DNA of 64,000 nucleotides, from contig JALDRG010000010.1 in the NCBI GenBank assembly GCA_031315995.1, positions 1 to 64,000 of the forward strand. Direction: 5' to 3'. The stretch is from Nitrospira sp. (lineage in GTDB: Bacteria; Nitrospirota; Nitrospiria; Nitrospirales; Nitrospiraceae). The notes under the pieces were generated by a model. The model ran no database searches, was not told the origin of the DNA, and worked only from the letters and a program-made list of their open reading frames with translations. The position numbers and the translations under genes were made by a program. Shown here one piece after another: positions 57,037 to 64,000 of the stretch; position 1 is the first letter of the stretch; every line of letters begins with the position of its first letter.

Positions 57037-58716
57037 ATGGCTGAACGCACTCCACTTCGCGACAACAGCCTGCGGCCGAGCGCCCCTCGGTGCCCCGCTG
57101 ACTTGTACCGATGCAAGAGGCCATGGTACGATTTGTTCCACCTCGAATCCAACCGCGAGTGCGAGGCACGCGATTGCGCTGCGAGTATCGAGGATATTGC
57201 ATTGGCACTGGCACAACATTCACGTGAGCCATTGAACTCCGACGAAGCCCGCCGACGTTGTCTCGCAATCCGTGATGCCCTCGTTCGTGCCGGAGTGTAT
57301 GGCACGGCCGAACCCGGCGACGGTGCGGCGACGACCGGTTCTACGATTCCGTCGCCACGGTTCCGCGTGGCTCCGACCCCCTTTCCGCTTTCCCCGTCAG
57401 ATGTGAGGTTTTTCCAACATCTTGGGCAAGACCTCCTGTCCTTCTATCGCGCACTGAACCGTCTCTATCAGGACAGCATCCGCGGAACCCAGCCCCCATG
57501 GGTCGCGTCCTATCTCGACCAAGGCAAACCGGAATCACTGATCACGTATAGCCGGATGAACCGTTTTCGCAGCCTCATTCCCGGCATCATCAGACCCGAC
57601 GTGATCCCGACCACCGACGGGATGGTGATCACGGAGCTCGATTCCGTACCGGGCGGGATCGGCCTGACGGGATGCTTGACTCGCACCTATGACGACCAGC
57701 TCGCCCTCGACCACCCGGCTCCCGGCTTGCCGTCCGAACGTTCTCCTCTGATCGCCGGACGCGACGGCATGTTGCAAGGATTTGCCGCCATGCTGCGCGC
57801 CCAACAAGGCGGCCAGGAGGGGTGCCTCGCAATCGTCGTCTCGGACGAGGCCAAAGAATACCGGCCCGAGATGCAATGGATGGCACAACGCCTGCGCGAG
57901 ATCGGCTTCGAGGCCTTCTGCGTCGAACCCCGGGCGGTTCATTTCTCGGAAGATGGTCTGTTCCTCCACCATGAGACCGGACCACGAGCCATCGGTCTGC
58001 TCTATCGATTTTTCGAGCTCTTCGATCTGAAGAACATCCCCAAATCTGAACTCATGATGTATGCGGCCAAGAAGGGTCAGGTAGCCGTCACGCCGCCCTA
58101 CAAGCCCGCGCTTGAAGAAAAGCTGGCATTCGGCCTGTTTCACCACCCGGAGCTGGCCCCATTTTGGGAACAGGCGTTGAGTCCGGAGACGACCCTCAAT
58201 TTGCGACGATTGCTGCCGAGAACCTGGATCCTTGACCCACAGCCCGTGCCTCCCACGGCCGTCATCCCGCATCTCACGATCGGCGGACGAGCCCTGTCGG
58301 ACTTCCGCCGCTTGGCCCAGACCACCCAAAAGGAACGCCAACTGGTGCTCAAACCCTCGGGGTTCTCGGAACTGGCCTGGGGCAGCCGGGGCGTGTCCAT
58401 CGGGCACGATTTGCCTCAAGTCGAATGGGCCGCTGCGTTAGAGCAAGCGCTTCACGCCTTCCCGACGACCCCCTATGTCCTTCAAGAATTTCACAAGGGC
58501 CGCCTAGTCGAGTCTTCCTATTTCGACGACCGAAGCGACACGGTGGTGCCGATGTCCGGACGAGTCCGCTTGTCGCCCTATTATTTTGTCGTGGGCGACA
58601 AAGCCGAGCTCGGCGGGATTCTCGCGACGCTCTGTCCCGCGAACAAGAAAATTATCCATGGCATGGTCGACGCGATCATGGGGCCCTGTGCACTCGCGCC
58701 GAACATGACGTCGTAA
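57037..58716 (+). CDS. Circularly permuted ATP-grasp-like protein
   Basis: A 559-aa protein not assigned to a named enzyme. ATG 57037 was picked because the upstream frame overlaps the divergent gene. The pattern fits circularly permuted ATP-grasp or glutathionylspermidine-synthase-like ligases: early PDVIPTTDGMVITELDSVPGG, middle EYRPEMQWMAQRLREIGFEA and IGLLYRFFELFDLKNIP, then EEKLAFGLFHHPEL, LLPRTWILDP, a Lys motif VLKPSGFSELAWGSRGV and YVLQEFHKGRLVES. This suggests ATP-dependent formation of an amide or peptide-like bond. Glutaredoxin follows 72 bp later. Substrates are unknown. Confidence 0.7.
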   Translation: MAERTPLRDNSLRPSAPRCPADLYRCKRPWYDLFHLESNRECEARDCAASIEDIALALAQHSREPLNSDEARRRCLAIRDALVRAGVYGTAEPGDGAATTGSTIPSPRFRVAPTPFPLSPSDVRFFQHLGQDLLSFYRALNRLYQDSIRGTQPPWVASYLDQGKPESLITYSRMNRFRSLIPGIIRPDVIPTTDGMVITELDSVPGGIGLTGCLTRTYDDQLALDHPAPGLPSERSPLIAGRDGMLQGFAAMLRAQQGGQEGCLAIVVSDEAKEYRPEMQWMAQRLREIGFEAFCVEPRAVHFSEDGLFLHHETGPRAIGLLYRFFELFDLKNIPKSELMMYAAKKGQVAVTPPYKPALEEKLAFGLFHHPELAPFWEQALSPETTLNLRRLLPRTWILDPQPVPPTAVIPHLTIGGRALSDFRRLAQTTQKERQLVLKPSGFSELAWGSRGVSIGHDLPQVEWAAALEQALHAFPTTPYVLQEFHKGRLVESSYFDDRSDTVVPMSGRVRLSPYYFVVGDKAELGGILATLCPANKKIIHGMVDAIMGPCALAPNMTS

Positions 58717-58788
58717 GGTGACCGCATGGCCGCTACAGCACAGGCCTCTTTGCAGATAAATCCTCAACCTTTTTCATCATAGGCACTC

Positions 58789-59034
58789 ATGGCCCTCACG
58801 TTCTATCATGTCCAATGGTGCCCGGATTGTGCGATCGTTCGGGACCGTCTCGATGAGCTGAAGCTCCCCTACGACGATGTGGTGGTTCCGGATTTTCGTC
58901 CGATGCGCACCCAAGTCTATGAGGTATCCGGTCAGTACTATGTTCCTGTCCTGAAAGACGGAGACACGATCCTGACGGAAACCCACGACATTCTCGCCCA
59001 CCTGCAGACACACTACGACAAGGCACACCCGTGA
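58789..59034 (+). CDS. Glutaredoxin-family protein
   Basis: An 81-aa thioredoxin-fold protein with active site CPDC (Cys11, Cys14) after FYHVQWC, cis-Pro in YYVPVLKDGDT and the C-terminal helix DILAHLQTHYD. It is a dithiol glutaredoxin or a glutaredoxin-like/GST-N type protein. It follows the ATP-grasp-like gene by 72 bp and precedes the radical SAM gene, so it may be in that operon. Confidence 0.88.
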   Translation: MALTFYHVQWCPDCAIVRDRLDELKLPYDDVVVPDFRPMRTQVYEVSGQYYVPVLKDGDTILTETHDILAHLQTHYDKAHP

Positions 59035-59090
59035 GGACTTCGCTCGGACCTGTACCGCGAGCGTCGGTCATGGACGGACTTCGATGCCAC

Positions 59091-59110
59091 AGGCAGGCGC
59101 CGGCCTGCCT
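59091..59110 (+). terminator. GC-rich hairpin after glutaredoxin
   Basis: AGGCAGG, a GC-rich 6-nt centre and CCTGCCT form a 7-bp stem 57 nt after the glutaredoxin stop. There is no T-run, so termination is uncertain. Confidence 0.35.
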
Positions 59111-59151
59111 GGCTCGACCCACTAGACCAGTATTACCGAAAGGATAGAGAC

Positions 59152-60285
59152 GTGGAGGATTGGAGACGTATCCTGGCTCAGAGCGTGGTCAAGCCGAAGG
59201 ATTTGGCTGATCGGCTCGGTGTCGACCCGAAGGAAATCGAAGACATCGTGGGGGACTACCCCATGCGGATAACGCCGACCGTGCTGGCCACCATCAAGGA
59301 AAAGGGCGACGCGATTTGGAAACAAGTCGTGCCCGATCGCGCCGAAATGGCCGATGCCGATGCGGAGGACGACCCGCTCGAAGAGGACCTGATGAGTCCC
59401 GTGCCTCACCTGGTTCATCGCTACCCCGACCGCGTTCTGCTGATGGTCACGAATCAATGCCCGATTTATTGCCGATTTTGCACTCGGAAACGGCTGGTGG
59501 GCAAACCGGGCTTCCTCAAGAAAGGGGAACTGGACCGGGCCATCGCGTACCTGCGCGAACATCAGGAAGTGCGGGATGTGATTTTGTCGGGGGGAGATCC
59601 GCTCCTATTGCCGGATCACCTGTTGGAACGGATACTCAAATCCCTGCGGACGATTCCCCATTTAGAACTGATCCGGATCGGCACGCGAGTGCCGGGCAGC
59701 CTGCCCGAACGCATCACACCGAAACTCTGCGAGATCATCAAGAAATATCACCCGTTCTATATGAACCTGCACTTCAACCACCCTGACGAACTGACCCCTG
59801 AGGTCAAACGCGCCTGCGGAATGCTGGCCGATGCCGGGGTTCCCCTCGGCGCACAGACTGTGTTACTCAAGGGAGTCAATGACGACCCCGAGATCATGAA
59901 ACGTCTGATGCATCAACTATTGCTGGCACGCGTGAAACCGTATTACCTATATCAAGCCGACCTGACGAAGGGGACGAATCATTTCCGGACCTCCGTGGAA
60001 ACCGGGCTCAGGATCATCAAGGCGCTGCAAGGCCACACCAGTGGCATGGCGGTGCCGCACTTCGTGATCGATGCTCCCGGCGGTGGGGGGAAGATTCCGC
60101 TCCTTCCCGCGGAATACCTGGTCAACCTGGATGAAGATAGCGCGGTGTTGAGAAATTACGAAAACAAGACCTTCCACTACCCCCAGCCTGGATCCGCCCA
60201 AGGACGCGAGTTGCCGATGGTCGGGGCCCATCATTCCTGGAATACAACCGGCAACGGCTGCGACGGAGGGAGTGAGCACCTGTGA
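59152..60285 (+). CDS. Lysine 2,3-aminomutase-family radical SAM enzyme
   Basis: A 377-aa enzyme. The [4Fe-4S]/SAM motif is CPIYCRFC (C-x3-C-x2-C). Lysine-binding acids of lysine 2,3-aminomutase are kept (Asp in LYQADLTKG, Asp in FVIDAPGGGGK), and the Lys of that last motif is the PLP anchor, so L-lysine to beta-lysine conversion is likely. Length is between EpmB (about 340) and clostridial KamA (about 416). Start is GTG with AGGA 8 nt upstream. No elongation factor P gene is adjacent. The stop overlaps the next GTG by 4 bp (GTGA). Confidence 0.9.
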   Translation: MEDWRRILAQSVVKPKDLADRLGVDPKEIEDIVGDYPMRITPTVLATIKEKGDAIWKQVVPDRAEMADADAEDDPLEEDLMSPVPHLVHRYPDRVLLMVTNQCPIYCRFCTRKRLVGKPGFLKKGELDRAIAYLREHQEVRDVILSGGDPLLLPDHLLERILKSLRTIPHLELIRIGTRVPGSLPERITPKLCEIIKKYHPFYMNLHFNHPDELTPEVKRACGMLADAGVPLGAQTVLLKGVNDDPEIMKRLMHQLLLARVKPYYLYQADLTKGTNHFRTSVETGLRIIKALQGHTSGMAVPHFVIDAPGGGGKIPLLPAEYLVNLDEDSAVLRNYENKTFHYPQPGSAQGRELPMVGAHHSWNTTGNGCDGGSEHL

Positions 60286-61433
60286 CCCGTGCCGGTTCGT
60301 CAAAGGGGATTCTGCCATACCAGCACATCGCCCAACTGATCGTCCAGAAGGCCATCACGTCGGATCATCCGATTGAGGATCGGCAGATCCAGCCGGCCAG
60401 CCTGGACTTGCGGCTCGGCAAGAAGGCGTACAGGCTGATCAGCAGCTTCCTGCCGGAATTGTCGGCCATCAGCAGCCGCCTCAATGTGCTCGACTTTTAT
60501 CAGTCCGATCTCGTGATGTACGAGATGGACCTCACGCAGGGCGCCATTCTCGAAAAAGGCCATGTCTATCTGGTCCCGCTCCTGGAGCAGCTGCACCTGC
60601 CGGCCACGCTTCGCGCGCGCGCCAATCCCAAAAGCACCACCGGACGGCTGGATGTCTTCACCCGCGTCGTAACCGATCTGAATGCCGGCTTCGATGAGAT
60701 CCGAGCCGGCTATCGAGGTCCACTCTACCTGGAGGTCGTGCCACGCTCCTTCGCTATCAAAGTACGCACGGGCGACTCCCTGAATCAGATTCGTTTCGTG
60801 CGCGGAGATGCGACGGTATCCGATGCCGCCCTCCAAAAACTGCACGGTACCGATCCGCTGCTCTTCCACAACGCCTCACCCCCGAAACCGCTTCCACAGA
60901 AGGAGTTCCGCACGGAGCGAGGCCTCTTCCTGCGGATCGATCTCACCGGAAGCGCACGGGAAGATGCGGTGATCGGCTATCGGGCCAAGAAAAACAGCCA
61001 TGTCATCGACCTGGCCAAGATCGGCCATTATGCGGCCTTGGACTTCTGGGAACCTCTGAAACGGCACCGACAGGATAGCCTGCTCCTGGAGCCGGAAGAA
61101 TTTTATATCCTGGCGTCCAAGGAGCGCATTCGGGTGCCGTCGGGCTATGCCGCCGAGATGGTGGCCTATGAGGCGGCCTGCGGCGAACTGCGCACACACT
61201 ATGCCGGATTCTTCGACCCGGGATTCGGGTATGGAGACGGGAAGATGCGGGGGACCCAGGTCGTTCTGGAAGTCCGCCCGCACGATGTGCCGTTCCTCAT
61301 CCATGACGGGCAAACCTTCTTTAAAGTAGTGTATGATCACATGTATACAAAGCCGACCCAGGTATACGGTTCGGCGCTCGGCTCGTCTTACCAACGACAG
61401 GCCCTCACCCTGAGCAAACATTTTAAGGCCTAA
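60282..61433 (+). CDS. Tandem Dcd-type 2'-deoxycytidine 5'-triphosphate deaminase
   Basis: A 383-aa protein with two dUTPase/Dcd-fold halves. Half 1 (residues about 20-190): DRQIQPASLDLRLG, LPATLRARANPKSTTGRLDV, VVTDLNAGFDEIRAGYRGPL. Half 2 (residues about 205-375): IDLAKIGHYAALDFWEPL, FYILASKERIRVPSGYAAEM, HYAGFFDPGFGYG. The arrangement matches the long COG0717 form annotated as dCTP deaminase, giving dUTP for thymidylate synthesis. The GTG start overlaps the radical SAM gene stop, so the two are coupled. Confidence 0.88.
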   Translation: MTRAGSSKGILPYQHIAQLIVQKAITSDHPIEDRQIQPASLDLRLGKKAYRLISSFLPELSAISSRLNVLDFYQSDLVMYEMDLTQGAILEKGHVYLVPLLEQLHLPATLRARANPKSTTGRLDVFTRVVTDLNAGFDEIRAGYRGPLYLEVVPRSFAIKVRTGDSLNQIRFVRGDATVSDAALQKLHGTDPLLFHNASPPKPLPQKEFRTERGLFLRIDLTGSAREDAVIGYRAKKNSHVIDLAKIGHYAALDFWEPLKRHRQDSLLLEPEEFYILASKERIRVPSGYAAEMVAYEAACGELRTHYAGFFDPGFGYGDGKMRGTQVVLEVRPHDVPFLIHDGQTFFKVVYDHMYTKPTQVYGSALGSSYQRQALTLSKHFKA

Positions 61434-61435
61434 CG

Positions 61436-61843
61436 ATGGCACCTCCCAGCGACCTACCAGATCCTTCCACTCGTCCATCCAGGCACTCGTCTCACCGCCC
61501 GGATGACGAAAGCAACCTGGACCGCCAGACGCATGTGGTCGGGATGATGATCGGCACGGCGTTGATGTTCATCGGCTTTTTGGACGTATTTCTTTCCATC
61601 AGCGGTGGATTCGAGATCAACGTGGTTCCGCTGCTGATCTACTTCAGTGGCATCGCCGTATGGGCCAATGCCGTGGTCGAAAATCCGACCATCCGTTATT
61701 CGCTGATGGCAGGATCCGTCCTGATCAGTTTGGCGTTTTTTCACTATGGGGAAGTCTTGTTCTGGCATAAGCAGGTGGTATTCTGGTCCACCGTCGTTGT
61801 GGTCATGTACTTCATGTTCAAGGAACCCAAGCCGGCCGCGTAA
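61436..61843 (+). CDS. Small membrane protein, three or four TM helices
   Basis: I do not recognise a function. The 135-aa protein has a hydrophilic N-terminal 30 residues (Pro/Ser/His-rich), then TM segments near 36-58 (VVGMMIGTALMFIGFLDVFL), 64-82, 88-104 and 110-128, and a short basic tail (FKEPKPAA). It starts 2 bp after the deaminase stop, so it is probably the last gene of the glutaredoxin-KamA-Dcd unit. Confidence 0.75.
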   Translation: MAPPSDLPDPSTRPSRHSSHRPDDESNLDRQTHVVGMMIGTALMFIGFLDVFLSISGGFEINVVPLLIYFSGIAVWANAVVENPTIRYSLMAGSVLISLAFFHYGEVLFWHKQVVFWSTVVVVMYFMFKEPKPAA

Positions 61844-61888
61844 ATCCACGCAGATCACGCTAACCATTGCCCTCGACTTCCAGTCTCG

Positions 61889-62617
61889 ATGACCATTGCC
61901 GTCGTCATCCCCGTCTTGAATGAAGCCCGTTGCATCGGCCGGACGCTCTCGCACACTGCCACACTGGGATTCGACGACCTCATCGTCGTCGACGGCGGCA
62001 GCTCCGATCAGACTTGCGCGATTGTAGAATCATGCGCCGATCGCCTCGGTGCCTTCCCACGTTGCGATCCTTCGACGGCCCCCGCTCCCATTCGGCTCCT
62101 CGCGGCTCCGCCCGGCCGCGCGCGTCAGCTCAACGCAGGCGCAGCCGCCAGCCGGTGCGAAGTCCTACTCTTCCTTCACGCGGATACTCACCTGCCGCTG
62201 AATGCCAGACAGGCCGTCACCACCGCCCTGTCCGACAAGGCCTGCGTCGGGGGGCGATTCAACATCCGCTTCGATTCCCCATCCCTGCTGGCTCGTCTCG
62301 TCGGCCGCATGATGAACCTGCGCTCCCGTTGGAGCGGCATCGCCACCGGTGACCAGGCCCTGTTCGTGCGCCGCGACGTCTTCGAGCGGATCGGACGCTT
62401 TGCGGACATGCCCCTGATGGAAGATATTGAATTCACACGCCGCCTCAAACGAGCCGGATACCTCGCACCGCTCCCGGACTACGTCGTCACCGCGTTCCGT
62501 CGATGGGAGCAAAAAGGCCCCCTCCGCACAATTCTGTTGATGTGGACCCTCCGCTTCCTGTACTGGATCGGGGTCAGCCCGCATCGACTACAACATTTTT
62601 ACGGCACGGTGCGATGA
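61889..62617 (+). CDS. Family 2 glycosyltransferase (TIGR04283 type)
   Basis: A 242-aa GT-A enzyme. It starts MTIAVVIPVLNEARCIGRTL, has the nucleotide/metal motifs VVDGGSSDQTC and LLFLHADTHLP (DxD-like), GDQALFVRRDVFERIGRF, and PLMEDIEFTRRLKRAG (catalytic acidic pair). The length and VVDGGS-x-D text match the TIGR04283 group, often found next to TIGR04282 transferases, as here. One hydrophobic C-terminal helix (TILLMWTLRFLYWIGV) may associate with the membrane. Acceptor unknown. Confidence 0.9.
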   Translation: MTIAVVIPVLNEARCIGRTLSHTATLGFDDLIVVDGGSSDQTCAIVESCADRLGAFPRCDPSTAPAPIRLLAAPPGRARQLNAGAAASRCEVLLFLHADTHLPLNARQAVTTALSDKACVGGRFNIRFDSPSLLARLVGRMMNLRSRWSGIATGDQALFVRRDVFERIGRFADMPLMEDIEFTRRLKRAGYLAPLPDYVVTAFRRWEQKGPLRTILLMWTLRFLYWIGVSPHRLQHFYGTVR

Positions 62618-62621
62618 ACCT

Positions 62622-63374
62622 ATGAGCGCTCAATCGTCGGACCGCAAACAGCCCGCTTCGGCAGCCCTGGTGATCTTCGCCAAAGCTCCGATTCCAGGGC
62701 AGGTCAAAACACGTCTCTGCTCGGCTTTGACCGAAGACGAAGCCGCGACCCTGCACGGAAGCTTCGTCCTCGACACACTCGAACGCGCCAAAGCAGCGGT
62801 GAATAAATTCACGCGTCCTGTCGATCGATTTTTGGCCTGCGCGCCGTCAAGCGCCCATGTCTTTTTCAGAATCATGGAAGCGCGCCACGGAGTCACACTT
62901 CTTGACCAGCAAGGCGATGACCTCGGCGACAGGATGACGCACGCCTTCGACACCCTCTTTGCCCGTGGCTACCGGCAGGTGTGCCTGGTGGGCACCGACG
63001 TCCCGTCGCTGCCGCTGACTCATTATCGTGACGCGTTCGAATCGCTCACCCGGCATGATCTGATCCTCGGGCCGGCCACAGACGGTGGGTACTACCTGAT
63101 CGGCATGACGATGCCTCATCCCGACCTGTTCGCGGACATTCCCTGGTCGACGGACCAGGTCATGGCACTGACACAACAGAAAGCGGCGACGGCGGGATTG
63201 AAGACCGCGCTCCTGCCGGTATGGAACGATGTGGATACCCCCGACGATCTCCAGGCCTTGATCGACGACTGCGCGGCGGACAAGAAACGCCCGAAGCAGG
63301 AACGGGTATTCTCCATGCGCACGGCGGGGACGCTGGAGTTACTTGCGAAGCGACTTCGAACACGCCATGTGTAG
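62622..63374 (+). CDS. TIGR04282/DUF2064 family nucleotidyl- or glycosyltransferase
   Basis: A 250-aa protein with a nucleotide-diphospho-sugar transferase fold: ALVIFAKAPIPGQVKTRL at the start, QGDDLGDRM, VGTDVPSLPL (metal-binding Asp) and ILGPATDGGYYLIGM. It resembles both glycosyltransferases and MobA/CofC-type nucleotidyltransferases; the family name TIGR04282 is a glycosyltransferase-like group. It starts 4 bp after the previous glycosyltransferase stop. Pairing of the two families is common and suggests one glycan path. Confidence 0.88.
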   Translation: MSAQSSDRKQPASAALVIFAKAPIPGQVKTRLCSALTEDEAATLHGSFVLDTLERAKAAVNKFTRPVDRFLACAPSSAHVFFRIMEARHGVTLLDQQGDDLGDRMTHAFDTLFARGYRQVCLVGTDVPSLPLTHYRDAFESLTRHDLILGPATDGGYYLIGMTMPHPDLFADIPWSTDQVMALTQQKAATAGLKTALLPVWNDVDTPDDLQALIDDCAADKKRPKQERVFSMRTAGTLELLAKRLRTRHV

Positions 63375-63594
63375 CAGGATGCGGAAAACGTCCGGCGGCG
63401 GCGTGCTCGAACTCCGTGAATCGTAAAACGTATCTCGTCAGGGACTGCAGCCGGGCCGGACCGAGCGGCGGACGAAGATGACGGCCTTTTTGCGCATCCT
63501 GCGGGCTCTTCTGATCCGACGCGGGACATGAATTGATCGTCACGTCTTGAGCAGCCATCAAGGTTTTTCCGCAGCTTGCTAGGGGGGAGTGTGC

Positions 63595-64000
63595 ATGTCG
63601 AACAACGTGGCCCTCATTACCGGCGGAGCAAAAGGAATCGGCCGCGCTATCGCGCTTGATCTCGCCGCGAAACAATGGTCCGTAGCCATTTGCTACCGCA
63701 CCAGCGCGGCGGCCGCGGAGGAGACCAGCGCCGCCATCACCGCACGCGGCGGGCAAGCCTTGGCCGTGCAGTGCGATGTATCAGATTCGGAGGCCGCCAC
63801 CAACCTAGTTGCACAGGTCGAAAGCCGGTGGGGCAAGATCGACGCATTGATCAACGGTGCCGGCCCCTACCACCGCGTGAATCTCTTCGACGAGACATCC
63901 GCCGGTTGGCGTGAAATGTTCGACGGAAACTTACACCCGATTTTTTATCTTGGGCAGGCGGTCGCGCCAGGAATGAAGGCCCGGAAGCATGGGCGCATCA
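63595..64000 (+). CDS. SDR family oxidoreductase (3' end outside window)
   Basis: The first 135 codons of a short-chain dehydrogenase/reductase. AGGGGGGAG lies 6 nt before the ATG. The Rossmann motif is ALITGGAKGIGRAIA, CDVSD marks the adenine pocket, and NGAG the central strand; the catalytic Ser-Tyr-Lys part is cut off. The look is FabG-like, NADPH-type (CYRTS after strand 2). Confidence 0.9.
   Translation, partial: MSNNVALITGGAKGIGRAIALDLAAKQWSVAICYRTSAAAAEETSAAITARGGQALAVQCDVSDSEAATNLVAQVESRWGKIDALINGAGPYHRVNLFDETSAGWREMFDGNLHPIFYLGQAVAPGMKARKHGRI

Overview
The window looks like one continuous piece of a chromosome from a GC-rich, Gram-negative, probably aerobic or microaerobic chemolithoautotroph. 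The gene set (xylulose-5-P phosphoketolase with acetate kinase, an orphan NuoF, ferredoxin:thioredoxin reductase, a NorQ/NorD-type AAA+/VWA pair, MOSC proteins, a lone PuuD-like membrane protein, adjacent DUF2064-type and GT2 glycosyltransferases) reminds me of Nitrospira (Nitrospirota). That assignment is inference from protein content, since no rRNA or other marker is present. I see no transposase, phage module, CRISPR array or rRNA. Two tRNAs are present: Lys-TTT on the minus strand and Ala-GGC on the plus strand.

Layout. 1-8.6 kb: end of a DUF3943 outer-membrane-type protein, a Tat-exported aldo/keto reductase, an ackA-xfp-HAD acetyl-phosphate cluster, a small secreted protein and a DsbA-like oxidoreductase. 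8.6-19.8 kb, all minus strand: a metal-handling region read as tonB, a small secreted protein, a Com-like zinc ribbon, a TonB-dependent receptor, a DUF4198 protein, a PepSY membrane protein and a very large multicopper oxidase. 20-27.5 kb: an MdtABC-type RND efflux operon. 27.8-33.3 kb: LysR regulator, two adjacent MOSC proteins, small exported proteins, a stand-alone receiver and tRNA-Lys. 33.4-45.6 kb: housekeeping genes (purA, tRNA-Ala, ABC-F, PilZ, rarA, alpha/beta hydrolase, folE, queD, A-type Fe-S carrier, ferredoxin, nuoF, PuuD-like, mdh). 45.6-55.5 kb: a VWA protein and its AAA+ partner flanking FTR, an M28 lipopeptidase, a glycine-zipper lipoprotein and DUF167, then a hybrid histidine kinase. 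55.5-64 kb: a YkgJ-DUF2156 fusion diverging from a circularly permuted ATP-grasp-like enzyme, glutaredoxin, a lysine 2,3-aminomutase-family radical SAM enzyme, a tandem Dcd-type deaminase, a small membrane protein, two glycosyltransferases and the start of an SDR.

How the genes may work together. The 8.6-19.8 kb block has the parts for outer-membrane metal (probably iron or copper) uptake, periplasmic binding/reduction and oxidation. Fur-like dyads lie upstream of both tonB and the receptor. The multicopper oxidase is the most unusual protein: it reads as three repeated two-cupredoxin units, with copper ligands kept only at the junction of units 1 and 2. Several genes (purA, tonB, the receptor, queD) have strong hairpins close upstream of their start codons. 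In purA a near-consensus promoter fires directly into an intrinsic terminator, which suggests leader attenuation.

Starts were moved from the longest open frame wherever a ribosome-binding site, signal peptide or gene overlap favoured an internal codon.
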